From the NCBI RefSeq assembly GCF_000218565.1, contig NC_015684.1, forward strand, positions 3,224,001 through 3,288,000: DNA of 64,000 nt, written 5' to 3'. The position numbers were made by a program, and so were the translations under genes. Under the pieces are notes generated by a model that saw only the letters and a program-made list of their open reading frames with translations, was not told the origin of the DNA and did no database searches. Source of the DNA: Afipia carboxidovorans OM5. GTDB lineage: Bacteria > Pseudomonadota > Alphaproteobacteria > Rhizobiales > Xanthobacteraceae. Shown piece by piece: positions 7,252-15,933 of the stretch (the first letter of the stretch is position 1; each line of letters opens with the position of its first letter).

Positions 7252-9357
7252 CTAAGCCGCCTCGGACTCGTCCAGCAGCCCGCGCCCGCGCAGCAGCGCG
7301 TCGGGCTCGGGCTTGCGGCCGCGGAAGGCGATGTAGGCTTCCTCCGGATCGCGCGAACCGCCGGACGAATAGATGTCGTCATGCAGCCGCTTGGCGACCT
7401 TCGGATCGAAGATGTCGCCCGCTTCCTCGAATGCGCCGAACGCATCGGCGTCCATCACCTCCGACCACATGTAGCTGTAATAGCCCGCCGCATAATGATC
7501 GCCGGAGAAGATGTGCCCGAACTGCTGCGGGCGGTGACGCATCGCGATTTCCGCGGGCATGCCGATCTTCTCCAACTCGCGCTTCTCGAACGCATGAACG
7601 TCGGTGATCGACGCGGCCTTCTGGGTATGGAATTCGAGATCGAGCAGCGCGGAGGAGACGAACTCCACCGTGGCAAAACCCTGATTGAACTTGCGCGCGG
7701 CAAGGAAGCGCTTGAGCAAATCCTCCGGCAGCGGCTCGTTGGTCTGATAGTGGCGGGCGAAGGTCTGCAGCACTTCAGGCCGTTCCTGCCAGTGTTCGTA
7801 AAGCTGCGAGGGCAGCTCGACGAAATCGGTGAACACGCTGGTGCCGGACAGCGACGGATAGGTCACGTTCGAGAGCATGCCGTGCAGCGCGTGGCCGAAT
7901 TCGTGGAACAGCGTGCGCGCATCGTCGGGCGACAGCAGGCAGGGCTGGTCCTCCGCGCCGCGCGAGAAGTTCATGATGTTGAGGATCACCGGATAAATCT
8001 CGCCGTCGAGCCGCTCCTGGTCGCGCAGCGAGGTCATCCACGCGCCCGAGCGCTTCGAGGGCCGGGCGAAGTAGTCGCCGTAGAACAGCGCCTTGTGGCG
8101 GCCCTGCGCATCCTTCACCTCCCAGACGCGGACGTCCGGGTGCCACACCGGGATATCCTTGCGCTCGTTGAAGGTGAGGCCGAACAGCCGACGGGCGACA
8201 TCGAAAGCGGCGTCGATCATGTTGTCGAGCGCGAGATAGGGCTTGATCGCCGCGTCGTCGAAATTGGCGCGGCGCTGGCGCAGCTTCTCGGCGTAGTACC
8301 GCCAGTCCCAGGCAGCGAGCCTGAAGTTGCCGCCTTCCTCCGTGATCAGCCCCTGCAGGGCATCGCGGTCGGCCATCGCGCGGGCGCGGGCCGGCTTCCA
8401 CACCCGCTCCAGCAGGTCGCGGACGTTTTGCGGCGTCTTCGCCATCGAATCCGCGAGGCTGTAGGCGGCAAAGCTGTCGTAGCCGAGAAGCTTCGCCGCT
8501 TCCTCGCGCAGCTTGAGGATGTCGCCGATGGTGGCGTTGTTGTCATGGCCGTTGCCGTTGTCGCCGCGCGCGGTGAAGGCCTTGTAGACCTTCTCGCGCA
8601 GGTCGCGCCGGGTCGACGACTGCAGGAACGGCTCGACCGAGGAGCGCGACAGCGTCACCACCGCCTTGCCCGCCAGGCCCCGCTCCGCCGCGGCCGCCTT
8701 CGCCGCCGCGACGAAGCTGTCGGACAGACCGTCGCGGTCGTTCTCGCCAAGCTCCAGCACCCAGTCCTGCTCGTCGCCAAGCAGGTTGTGGCTAAAGCTG
8801 GTGGCGAGATGCGCGAGCCGCTCGTTGATCTCGGCCATCCGCGCCTTGGCGGCCGTGTCGAGGCCGGCACCGGCACGGTGGAAGCGAATCCAGGTCCGCT
8901 CCAGCAGCCGGCTCTGTTCGCCGGTCAGCTTCAATGCTGCGGCGTTCTCGCGCAGGCGGGTGAGCCGCGCGTAGATCTCGGCGTCCATCGAAATCCGATT
9001 CCAGTGCCGCGCCTGCAGAAGCGCGACCTCGCTCTCGATCTCCAGCAGCTCGGGCGAGGAATGCGCCCCGACGAGGTCATAGAAGACGGCGGAGACGCGG
9101 GTGAGCAGCCGCCCGGCCCGCTCCAGCGCCGCGACCGTGTTCTCGAAGGTCGGCTCCACCTTGTTGGCCTTGATCGCGGCAATCTCCGCGTCATGGGCGG
9201 CGAACGCCTCGGCAAAGGCCGGCAGGAAGTGCTCCGGGCGGATGCGCGCGAACGGCGGCGTCTCGAACGGGGTCTTCCAGGCCTCCAGCAGCGGGTTGCC
9301 GGAATCATGCGGGAAGGAGGCGGCGGAGACGGTCTGTTCGGTCGTCGAATCGGTCAT
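7252..9357 (-). CDS. M3 family metallopeptidase (oligopeptidase A / Dcp type)
   Basis: The 701-residue cytoplasmic zinc peptidase carries the HEFGH active site at residues 485-489 (LFHEFGHALHGM) and the downstream DFVELPSQLYEHW helix that supplies the third zinc ligand. Length and the closing YSYMWSEVMDADAF motif fit oligopeptidase A or peptidyl-dipeptidase Dcp. It degrades short peptides left by larger proteases. The start MTDSTTEQ at 9357 has AGGAC in front; the further upstream open frame is a shadow. It is monocistronic, with repeat copy A after its stop. Which subfamily it belongs to needs a tree. Confidence 0.92.
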   Translation of the reverse strand: MTDSTTEQTVSAASFPHDSGNPLLEAWKTPFETPPFARIRPEHFLPAFAEAFAAHDAEIAAIKANKVEPTFENTVAALERAGRLLTRVSAVFYDLVGAHSSPELLEIESEVALLQARHWNRISMDAEIYARLTRLRENAAALKLTGEQSRLLERTWIRFHRAGAGLDTAAKARMAEINERLAHLATSFSHNLLGDEQDWVLELGENDRDGLSDSFVAAAKAAAAERGLAGKAVVTLSRSSVEPFLQSSTRRDLREKVYKAFTARGDNGNGHDNNATIGDILKLREEAAKLLGYDSFAAYSLADSMAKTPQNVRDLLERVWKPARARAMADRDALQGLITEEGGNFRLAAWDWRYYAEKLRQRRANFDDAAIKPYLALDNMIDAAFDVARRLFGLTFNERKDIPVWHPDVRVWEVKDAQGRHKALFYGDYFARPSKRSGAWMTSLRDQERLDGEIYPVILNIMNFSRGAEDQPCLLSPDDARTLFHEFGHALHGMLSNVTYPSLSGTSVFTDFVELPSQLYEHWQERPEVLQTFARHYQTNEPLPEDLLKRFLAARKFNQGFATVEFVSSALLDLEFHTQKAASITDVHAFEKRELEKIGMPAEIAMRHRPQQFGHIFSGDHYAAGYYSYMWSEVMDADAFGAFEEAGDIFDPKVAKRLHDDIYSSGGSRDPEEAYIAFRGRKPEPDALLRGRGLLDESEAA

Positions 9358-9495
9358 TGAAGCGGTCCTGGGAGCCTTGTTTTCAGCGATTTCTGCAGAA
9401 CCATATAGCACTGCTGCGGTCTTTTTTAGGCTTGAAGCGCTTGATCGCGACGTCAATTTCGCAGACATTGCGGCCGCAAACAGGAAGAGAGCTCC

Positions 9496-9756
9496 ATGAG
9501 CGACGAAAAGACCGCAACCGCCACCCGGACCATCGCCTGGCCGAGCGTCATCACCGTGATGAGCGCCGCGATCCTGATCGGCGCCGAGGTGTTCGGCGCG
9601 GCCTTCGCCGGTGGCTGGGCGCTCGCGATCCTGTTCGGGCTGAACGAGATCGGCGCGCACATCCTTCAGGTCATCCTGTTCTGCATCGGCGTCGCCGTCA
9701 TGGTCGGCTTCATCCGCGGCGCCCGCCGCGTCGAGCCGTTCACGCGCAACGGCTGA
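9496..9756 (+). CDS. Small two-helix membrane protein
   Basis: This 86-residue protein has a Thr-rich polar start and two hydrophobic helices (about residues 17-40 and 48-72), then a short basic tail ending RRVEPFTRNG. AGGAAGAGAG stands before the ATG at 9496, good support for translation. I do not recognise a named family. It is divergent from the M3 peptidase gene. A GC-rich hairpin (GCCGC...GCGGC near 9763-9785) follows and may end its transcript before the odc leader. Confidence 0.6.
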   Translation: MSDEKTATATRTIAWPSVITVMSAAILIGAEVFGAAFAGGWALAILFGLNEIGAHILQVILFCIGVAVMVGFIRGARRVEPFTRNG

Positions 9757-9849
9757 GCGAAACGCCGCCGCGAACTGCGGCGACAATGTGCATTTCGTTA
9801 AGCACTTTTAACATCCATTCATCTTCGCGAGCGTGTCTGCGGCTTCGCT

Positions 9850-10250
9850 GCAACAACATCTCAACGATGATGAGGAAATCTATCGTGAGGTTGAAAAAGA
9901 CCTTGCACCCCAGAGTCAAACCTCATATTTCAGCGCTTGCCCAATTTCGCACGTGCCTGTGGTCGTGTGTCAGTCGGTGGGTATCCGGACAAGAGGCCGG
10001 ACAGCCGCCAAGGGGATGAAGAGCCGAGGGCTACTCACGGGACATCGGTCCCACCGGGTGGCCAGCACCTCTCTCAAGAGGTGCCGTTGAAGGGGCTTCT
10101 CTCCTTGCAACCGTGACTGACAGCCGGAGGCGAACCGGCGCACCCCGCTCTCAACGGGGGACGCGACTTAAAGCAACGACGGAACGGGCTTTTTTGGTCT
10201 CTGTCGGCTCTCCACCAGCCGGCGCGAATACCGAAGAGGCTTGTCCTTCA
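9850..10250 (+). ncRNA. Structured 5' leader of odc, probably the alphaproteobacterial speF element
   Basis: The 657-base gap before odc contains a dense set of complementary segments. GTCAGTC (9969-9975) pairs with GACTGAC (10115-10121), closing a domain that holds TCCGG/CCGGA, GGGAC/GTCCC, CCAC/GTGG and a perfect 8-bp hairpin GCACCTCT-CTCA-AGAGGTGC (10065-10084). Two further hairpins follow: GCCGG/CCGGC and CCCCG/CGGGG. Such density is far above random and lies directly upstream of an ornithine decarboxylase. The speF cis-regulatory RNA is known in exactly this position in alphaproteobacteria. Identity with speF is from position and structure, not from a covariance search. The limits are approximate. 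Confidence 0.65.
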
Positions 10251-10413
10251 TTGCCAGGTGTGCGGGCGGGAGCTCTCCCAACCAATCCACGGCAGCACAT
10301 CCGGTTCTCGAAAACCGGCCATGGTCGCGTCTCCATCGTGCGACATGGCAGGCTTTCCTGGCTCGGAGATCATTTCGTTGAGCGGCTCGTCGCAGGGCCG
10401 TTGGGAGAGTGCG

Positions 10414-11556
10414 ATGACCGATCGTATCCAGGAATTTCTGCGCGACCGCCGCAGCAAGGGCCTCGACACCGAGCCGTGCCTCGTCGTCGACCTCGATGTC
10501 GTGCGCGACAACTACCAGACCTTCGCGAAGGCTCTGCCCGACAGCCGCGTGTTCTACGCGGTGAAGGCAAACCCGGCGCCGGAAGTGCTGACGCTGCTCG
10601 CCTCGCTCGGCTCGTGCTTCGACACCGCGACCGTGCCCGAGATCGAGATGGCGCTGGCCGCCGGCGCGACCCCCGATCGCATCTCCTTCGGCAACACCAT
10701 CAAGAAGGAGCGCGACGTCGCGCGCGCCTACGCGCTCGGCATTCGCCTGTTCGCGGTCGACTGCACCGCCGAGGTCGAGAAGATCGCCCGCGCCGCCCCC
10801 GGCGCGAAGGTGTTCTGCCGCATCCTCTACGACTGCGCCGGCGCCGAGTGGCCGCTGTCGCGCAAGTTCGGCTGCGACCCGGAAATGGCGGTCGACGTGC
10901 TCGACCTCGCCAAGCGTCTTGGCCTCGAGCCGGTCGGCATCTCGTTCCATGTCGGCTCGCAGCAGCGCAAGGTGAAGGCGTGGGACCGAGCGCTTGCGAT
11001 GGCCTCGCAGGTCTTCCGTGACTGCGCCGAGCGCGGGATCAACCTCACCATGGTCAACATGGGCGGCGGCTTCCCGACCAAGTACCTGAAGGACGTTCCG
11101 CCGGTCGTGCAGTACGGCCGGTCGATCTTCCGTGCGCTGCGCAAGCACTTCGGCAACCAGATCCCGGAAACGATCATCGAGCCGGGCCGCGGCATGGTCG
11201 GCAACGCAGGTGTGATCGAGGCGGAAGTCGTTCTGATCTCGAAGAAGAGCGACGACGACGAGAACCGCTGGGTCTATCTCGACATCGGCAAGTTCGGCGG
11301 CCTCGCCGAGACGATGGGCGAATCGATCCGCTACCAGATCCGCACCCGGCATGACGGCGCGGAGATGGCGCCTTGCGTGCTCGCCGGTCCGACCTGCGAT
11401 TCGGCCGACGTGCTCTACGAGAAGGCGCCGTATCCGCTGCCGGTGACGCTCGAGATCGGCGACAAGGTGCTGATCGAGGGCACCGGCGCCTATACGTCGA
11501 CCTACTCGTCGGTGGCGTTCAACGGCATTCCGCCGCTGAGGACGTACCACATCTGA
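10414..11556 (+). CDS. odc: Ornithine (or lysine/ornithine) decarboxylase, alanine-racemase fold
   Basis: The 380-residue PLP enzyme converts ornithine to putrescine in the cytoplasm. The PLP lysine sits in VFYAVKANP (Lys51), substrate and phosphate contacts are visible in FHVGSQQ and NMGGGFPTKY and IIEPGRGMVG, and the catalytic Cys is in GPTCDSADVLYE. This is the eukaryote-like ODC type found in Rhizobiales. The ATG at 10414 has GGGAGAG upstream. The long structured leader suggests post-transcriptional control by polyamines or their precursors. Homospermidine synthase, the next step in these bacteria, is encoded 2.8 kb downstream on the same strand. Confidence 0.93.
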   Translation: MTDRIQEFLRDRRSKGLDTEPCLVVDLDVVRDNYQTFAKALPDSRVFYAVKANPAPEVLTLLASLGSCFDTATVPEIEMALAAGATPDRISFGNTIKKERDVARAYALGIRLFAVDCTAEVEKIARAAPGAKVFCRILYDCAGAEWPLSRKFGCDPEMAVDVLDLAKRLGLEPVGISFHVGSQQRKVKAWDRALAMASQVFRDCAERGINLTMVNMGGGFPTKYLKDVPPVVQYGRSIFRALRKHFGNQIPETIIEPGRGMVGNAGVIEAEVVLISKKSDDDENRWVYLDIGKFGGLAETMGESIRYQIRTRHDGAEMAPCVLAGPTCDSADVLYEKAPYPLPVTLEIGDKVLIEGTGAYTSTYSSVAFNGIPPLRTYHI

Positions 11557-11567
11557 TGTGATGGAGA

Positions 11568-11664
11568 CTCCCTCACCCGTTTACGGGGGAGGGTTGGGGA
11601 GGGGCAGCAAAGATCCCCCTCCCGGCGCTTCGCGCCGACCTCCCCCGCAAGCGGGAGAGGTTCA
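11568..11664. repeat. Intergenic palindromic repeat, copy B
   Basis: This copy begins CTCCCTCACCCG and contains GGCGCTTCGCGCC and CCTCCCCC-GCAA-GCGGGAGAGG, related to copies A and C but with a different 5' arm (GGGGGAGGGTTGGGGAGGGG). It directly follows the odc stop and may act as its 3' end structure. Between it and the next gene I see nothing else. Confidence 0.7.
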
Positions 11665-11782
11665 AGGGAAGCACTTCTCTCGACAAGAAAATCGGACGCC
11701 GGTGCGCCGGCGTCCCTCCGCATCATCGCCAAGATCGATACCGCTCCGCGGCTTTGCCGTCCGGAGCGAGGACTGACGCGCC

Positions 11783-12409
11783 ATGAAAGCTGTTTGGAAA
11801 ACCAAAGCTGCCATGAAGGCTGCCATGAACACCGCCGTTGCCCGCGCCCGCGAGACCGCGCCGTTTGCGATCCGCACCGAGCGCGGCAGCGATGTTGCCG
11901 CGCGCGAACGCCTGCTCGATGCAAGCTTCGGCACGGACCGTCACACCCGCACCTGCCAGCGGCTGCGCGATGGCCGCGTGCCTGCGCGCGGTCTTGCCTT
12001 CGCAGCGCTGCAGCACGGCCGTCTCATCGGCACCGTGCGGCTGTGGCACGTCAGCGCCGGCGGCGTGCCGGCGCTCGTGCTCGGCCCGCTCGCGGTCGAT
12101 GCCGCGTCCCGCTCGCTCGGCGTCGGCGCGGCGTTGATGGAACACGCGCTCACTGCCGCCAAGGCGCAAGGCTATGGCGCGGTGATCCTGCGCGGCGACC
12201 CGGCCTATTACGCGCGCTTCGGCTTCAGCACCGCGAAGACCGGCGCGCTCGCACTGCCCGGCCCGTTCGAACCCGAGCGGCTGCTTGCCGTGGAACTGCG
12301 TTCCGGTGCACTCGACAATGCATGGGGCATGATCGTGGCGACCGGCGACAAGGCACCGCGTTCCCGCGTCGTTGGGCGTGCGCGAAAGCTTGCGATTTCA
12401 GCGGCCTAG
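11783..12409 (+). CDS. GNAT family N-acetyltransferase (YhbS-like)
   Basis: The 208-residue protein has an Ala/Lys-rich N-terminal extension (about 25 residues) and one GNAT domain. The acetyl-CoA pyrophosphate loop is SRSLGVGAALMEHAL (about residues 112-126), preceded by LVLGPLAVDA and followed by VILRGDPAYYARFGF, the pattern of the YhbS subgroup (COG3153). The substrate is unknown. The start at 11783 has GAGGAC at wide spacing; an internal Met at residue 15 would also leave the fold whole. It stands alone between odc and the rnk-like gene. Confidence 0.8.
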   Translation: MKAVWKTKAAMKAAMNTAVARARETAPFAIRTERGSDVAARERLLDASFGTDRHTRTCQRLRDGRVPARGLAFAALQHGRLIGTVRLWHVSAGGVPALVLGPLAVDAASRSLGVGAALMEHALTAAKAQGYGAVILRGDPAYYARFGFSTAKTGALALPGPFEPERLLAVELRSGALDNAWGMIVATGDKAPRSRVVGRARKLAISAA

Positions 12410-12516
12410 CCGCTCACGCGCCAAGATGTCGCAGGCGGCCGGTTGACTTCGGGCCACGCTGTCCTAGCTTAAAGCGATGATGAACGCGCACACCCACCGC
12501 CTGTTGCTTCGCGCAG

Positions 12517-12571
12517 GTCACTTTCAAGCAGGAAAGTGACCCGGACGGACGCATATGTCCGCACCGTCCGG
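12517..12571. other. Two tandem perfect hairpins in an intergenic gap
   Basis: In the 298-base gap after the GNAT gene, GTCACTTTC (12517-12525) pairs perfectly with GAAAGTGAC (12532-12540), and directly after it CCGGACGG (12541-12548) pairs with CCGTCCGG (12564-12571), with an inner CGGAC/GTCCG alternative. Neither is followed by a T run. This could be a repeat element, an RNA processing site or part of an unannotated small RNA. Confidence 0.45.
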
Positions 12572-12707
12572 GTGGCCGTTTAATCTCCCCATTAACTGAT
12601 TCAGCCATCAACTGACTCAAAACTGAAAAGCCCGTGCCGCGTCATGGGCGAACAATCCGTTGCTACACTGCCGGCAAACGCCGTGCAGACAAACGAAGGT
12701 GAACGAC

Positions 12708-13112
12708 ATGCACAGCGATTTGCAAACACGGCTCCCCGCCATTGCCATCAGTGCGCGCGATGCCGGCCGCCTGCGCCACCTCGCCGAGGTTGCAGCGGGC
12801 CAGTATCCGGAGACGTCGGAATTCCTCGCGCGCGAAATCGAGCGCGCCGAGATCCGCGCGGCCGATCAGTCGATGCGCGACATCGTCGCCATGCAGTCCG
12901 AAGTCACCTTCCGCGACGACATCGGCGGACAGGCGCGCACGGTGACGCTCGTGTATCCGGAAGACGCCGACGTTGCCGCCGGCAAGATTTCCGTGCTGAC
13001 GCCGATCGGCGCCGCGCTGATCGGCATGCAGGTCGGCAAGTCGATCGAGTTCCAGACGCCCGCGGGCGGATGGCGCTCGCTCACGGTGATCAAGGTGGTC
13101 CAGCACGCCTGA
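12708..13112 (+). CDS. rnk: GreA/GreB-type C-terminal protein, nucleoside diphosphate kinase regulator (Rnk-like)
   Basis: The 134-residue protein begins MHSDLQTRLPAIAIS, has a short helical N-terminus and a GreA/GreB C-terminal FKBP-like domain (VTLVYPEDADVAAGKISVLTPIGAALIGMQVGKSIEF). The long Gre coiled-coil finger is missing, as in Rnk. Rnk binds RNA polymerase but does not stimulate transcript cleavage. The start at 12708 is favoured by GAAGGTGA upstream; an in-frame ATG at 12660 gives an unlikely Cys/Gln-rich extension. It is likely monocistronic, with a hairpin after the stop. Confidence 0.8.
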   Translation: MHSDLQTRLPAIAISARDAGRLRHLAEVAAGQYPETSEFLAREIERAEIRAADQSMRDIVAMQSEVTFRDDIGGQARTVTLVYPEDADVAAGKISVLTPIGAALIGMQVGKSIEFQTPAGGWRSLTVIKVVQHA

Positions 13113-13157
13113 TGGCCATGGCGGCACATCCAAAAAGTATCGTGACGTTATAAAATA

Positions 13158-13184
13158 GCACCGGCGATTGCATGTCGCCGGTGC
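13158..13184 (+). terminator. 10-bp hairpin after the rnk-like gene
   Basis: GCACCGGCGA pairs perfectly with TCGCCGGTGC around a 7-base loop, 45 bases after the rnk-like stop and 24 bases before the CDF start. There is no T run, so it may be a weak terminator or a leader structure for the CDF gene. Confidence 0.4.
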
Positions 13185-13208
13185 TGCCAGCCGTGATAGA
13201 AAGAGGGA

Positions 13209-14222
13209 ATGAGCCACAGCCATTCCCACGATCACGGCGACGGTCTTCTCCACGACCACGATCATTCTCCCGATCACAGTCACAGCCACGATCACGCGCA
13301 CGATCATGCACATGGCCACGCGCACGGCCATGGCCACAGTCACGCGCCGGTCGATTTCGGCCGCGCCTTCCTGATCGGCATTTCGCTCAACACCGCATTC
13401 GTCGCAGTCGAAGCGCTCTACGGTTTTCTTGCGAACTCGACCGCGCTGATCGCAGATGCCGGTCATAATCTCTCCGACGTGCTCGGCCTTGCCACCGCAT
13501 GGATCGCGGCGATCCTGTCGAAGCGGCCGCCGACGGCGCGCTACACCTACGGCCTGCGCAACACCTCGATCCTCGCAGCGCTTGCCAACGCGGTGCTGCT
13601 GCTGATCGCTTCCGGTGCGATCCTTCTCGAAGCCGTGCAGCGGCTGATCGAGCCCGAGCCGGTGAAAAGCACTACGATTATTGTGGTTGCGGCGATCGGT
13701 ATCGTCATCAACGGCGCGACTGCGTGGCTGTTCGCCTCCGGCCAGAAAGGCGACATCAACATTCGCGGCGCCTATCTGCACATGATCGCGGACGCCGCGA
13801 TTTCCGCCGGCGTCGTGGTTGCGGGCGTCGTCATCTTGCTGACCGGCTGGCTATGGGTCGATCCGCTGACGAGCCTCATGGTTGTCGCGGTGATCGTATG
13901 GGGCACCTGGGGACTGCTGCGTGAAAGCACGGCGATGTCGCTCGATGCCGTGCCCGCCGCGATCGATCCGCTCGCCGTGCGCGCGTTCCTGCAAGGCCGC
14001 CCCGGCGTCACGTCGATCCACGATCTGCACATCTGGCCGATGAGCACGACGGAAACCGCGCTCACCGCGCATCTCGTGATTGCCGACGGCCACCCCGGCG
14101 ATGCGTTTCTCAGCGAGACGTCGCGCTTGCTGGCGGAGCGTTTCAGCATCGGCCACACAACGATCCAGATCGAAATCACCGAGCCCAGCAATTGTGTGCT
14201 CGCGCCCGATCATGTGATATGA
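13209..14222 (+). CDS. Cation diffusion facilitator, zinc-type exporter
   Basis: The 337-residue inner-membrane protein begins with a 45-residue His/Asp tract (SHSHSHDHGDG, HAHGHAHGHGHSH) likely to bind Zn2+. Six hydrophobic helices follow. TM2 carries the ALIADAGHNLSD metal site (Asp and His) and TM5 carries YLHMIADAAISAG (His and Asp), the HxxxD arrangement of Zn-CDF proteins. The C-terminal cytoplasmic domain has IHDLHIWPMS. It exports zinc, and perhaps Co or Cd, in exchange for protons. The ATG follows GAGGGA. A partial match to the Zur-type palindrome (GTTATAAAATAGC, 13147-13159) lies upstream but is weak. Confidence 0.9.
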   Translation: MSHSHSHDHGDGLLHDHDHSPDHSHSHDHAHDHAHGHAHGHGHSHAPVDFGRAFLIGISLNTAFVAVEALYGFLANSTALIADAGHNLSDVLGLATAWIAAILSKRPPTARYTYGLRNTSILAALANAVLLLIASGAILLEAVQRLIEPEPVKSTTIIVVAAIGIVINGATAWLFASGQKGDINIRGAYLHMIADAAISAGVVVAGVVILLTGWLWVDPLTSLMVVAVIVWGTWGLLRESTAMSLDAVPAAIDPLAVRAFLQGRPGVTSIHDLHIWPMSTTETALTAHLVIADGHPGDAFLSETSRLLAERFSIGHTTIQIEITEPSNCVLAPDHVI

Positions 14223-14362
14223 AGGTTGCATGACGGCTTGACGTGACAACAAGCCTCAAAAATCGTTTCAGGCCTTGATTTTAGCGGCGTTTTGTCGTTT
14301 TCAAAGGTTCTCGCTGGCAGCCATTGCAGCCGCTTTTTCCCCACGACAATTCGGAGAATGAG

Positions 14363-15808
14363 ATGTCGTCCAATGCTTCGCCCGTGCATGCGCGCATCAC
14401 CGGCCCGATCGTCATGGTCGGCTTCGGATCGATCGGCAAGGGATTGCTTCCGCTGATCGAACGGCATTTCGACTACGACAAGTCGCGCGTCACTGTGCTC
14501 GATCCCAAGGACGAAGGTCGCAAAGCCCATTGCGAGCAGAACAACGTGCGCTTCATCCAGAAGGGTCTGACCAAGGACAATTACCGCGAGCTGCTGGGCC
14601 CACTGCTCACCGAAGGCGGCGGACAAGGCTTCTGCGTCAACGTCTCGGTCGACACCGGCTCCACCGACATCATGGAGTTCTGCAACGAGATCGGCGCGCT
14701 TTATATCGACGCGGTCAACGAGCCCTGGCTCGGCTTCTACTTCGATGCATCGAAGGGCCCGGAAGCCCGCTCCAACTACGCGCTGCGCGAAGCGACGCTC
14801 GCCGCCAAGCACGCACGTCCCGCAGGCTCGACGACGGCCGTCTCCTGCTGTGGCGCCAACCCGGGCATGGTCTCGTTCTTCGTCAAGCAGGCGCTGATGA
14901 ATATCGCCGCCGACCTCAAGCTCAATGCGCCGAAGCCGGCGACAAGAGCCGAATGGGGCGACCTGATGCGTCAGGCCGGCATCAAGGGCATTCACATTGC
15001 CGAACGCGACACGCAGCGCTCGATGAAGCCGAGAGAACCGGACGTTTTCGTCAACACATGGTCGGTGGAAGGCTTCATGTCGGAAGCGGTGCAGCCGGCC
15101 GAACTCGGCTGGGGCACGCACGAGAAGTGGATGCCCGCAAACGCATTCACCCACGAAGCCGGATGCGGCGCGGCGATCTATCTGATGCAGCCCGGCGCCG
15201 ATACGCGCGTGCGCACCTGGTGCCCGACCCGTGGCGCGCAATACGGTTTCCTCATCACCCACAACGAAGCGATCTCGATCTCCGACTATTTCACGGTGCG
15301 CGACGCCTCGGGCAAGGCGATCTACCGGCCGACCTGCCACTACGCCTATCATCCAGCCGATGACGCGGTGCTCTCGCTGCACGAAATGTTCGGTCGCGCC
15401 GCCAAGATGCAGGAGAAGCATCACATCCTCGACGAAAACGAAATCGTCGACGGCATCGACGAACTCGGCGTGCTGCTCTACGGCCACGACAACAACGCCT
15501 ACTGGTACGGCTCACAGCTCTCCATCGAAGAGACGCGGCAGCTCGCGCCCTATCAGAACGCCACGGGCTTGCAGGTGACGTCGGCGATGGTCGCGGGCAT
15601 GGTGTGGGCGCTGGAAAATCCGAACGAAGGCATCGTCGAAACCGACGAGATGGATTTCGATCGTCTGCTGGAAATCCAGAAGCCATATTTGGGGCCAATG
15701 AAGGGCTACTACACCGACTGGACGCCGCTGACGGGCCGTCCGGGATTTTTCCCGGAAGACATCGACGAAGCCGATCCGTGGCAGTTCAAGAACGTACTCG
15801 TCCGCTGA
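14363..15808 (+). CDS. hss: Homospermidine synthase
   Basis: The 481-residue NAD-dependent enzyme makes sym-homospermidine from putrescine in the cytoplasm. An N-terminal Rossmann site is visible as VMVGFGSIGKGLLPLIERHF, followed by the saccharopine dehydrogenase-like core (FCVNVSVDTGSTDIMEFCNE, DAVNEPWLGFYFD, SCCGANPGMVSFFVKQAL). Length and these motifs match bacterial HSS, typical of Rhizobiales. The ATG at 14363 has GGAG 8 bases before it; the ATG at 14324 gives a poor extension. With odc it supplies the main polyamine of these bacteria. A strong terminator follows. Confidence 0.93.
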   Translation: MSSNASPVHARITGPIVMVGFGSIGKGLLPLIERHFDYDKSRVTVLDPKDEGRKAHCEQNNVRFIQKGLTKDNYRELLGPLLTEGGGQGFCVNVSVDTGSTDIMEFCNEIGALYIDAVNEPWLGFYFDASKGPEARSNYALREATLAAKHARPAGSTTAVSCCGANPGMVSFFVKQALMNIAADLKLNAPKPATRAEWGDLMRQAGIKGIHIAERDTQRSMKPREPDVFVNTWSVEGFMSEAVQPAELGWGTHEKWMPANAFTHEAGCGAAIYLMQPGADTRVRTWCPTRGAQYGFLITHNEAISISDYFTVRDASGKAIYRPTCHYAYHPADDAVLSLHEMFGRAAKMQEKHHILDENEIVDGIDELGVLLYGHDNNAYWYGSQLSIEETRQLAPYQNATGLQVTSAMVAGMVWALENPNEGIVETDEMDFDRLLEIQKPYLGPMKGYYTDWTPLTGRPGFFPEDIDEADPWQFKNVLVR

Positions 15809-15830
15809 TCGCAGCGCATCTGCAGAAAAC

Positions 15831-15860
15831 AAAAGAGCCGGCGCAAGCCGGCTCTTTTTT
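15831..15860 (+). terminator. Intrinsic terminator of hss
   Basis: AAAAGAGCCGGC (15831-15842) pairs with GCCGGCTCTTTT (15847-15858) around a GCAA tetraloop, followed by more T residues. It lies 22 bases after the hss stop. Confidence 0.93.
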
Positions 15861-15933
15861 GTTGGGAAATGAATATTTGTCGTCATTGCGAGGAGCGTGA
15901 ACCTACTCATTCACTAATCAATCACGCAGCAAC

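Noticed and set aside
13147..13159. Second Zur box before the CDF gene
   Set aside because: GTTATAAAATAGC keeps one half-site only; about 9 of 13 positions agree with the good operator at 22336, too weak to claim.
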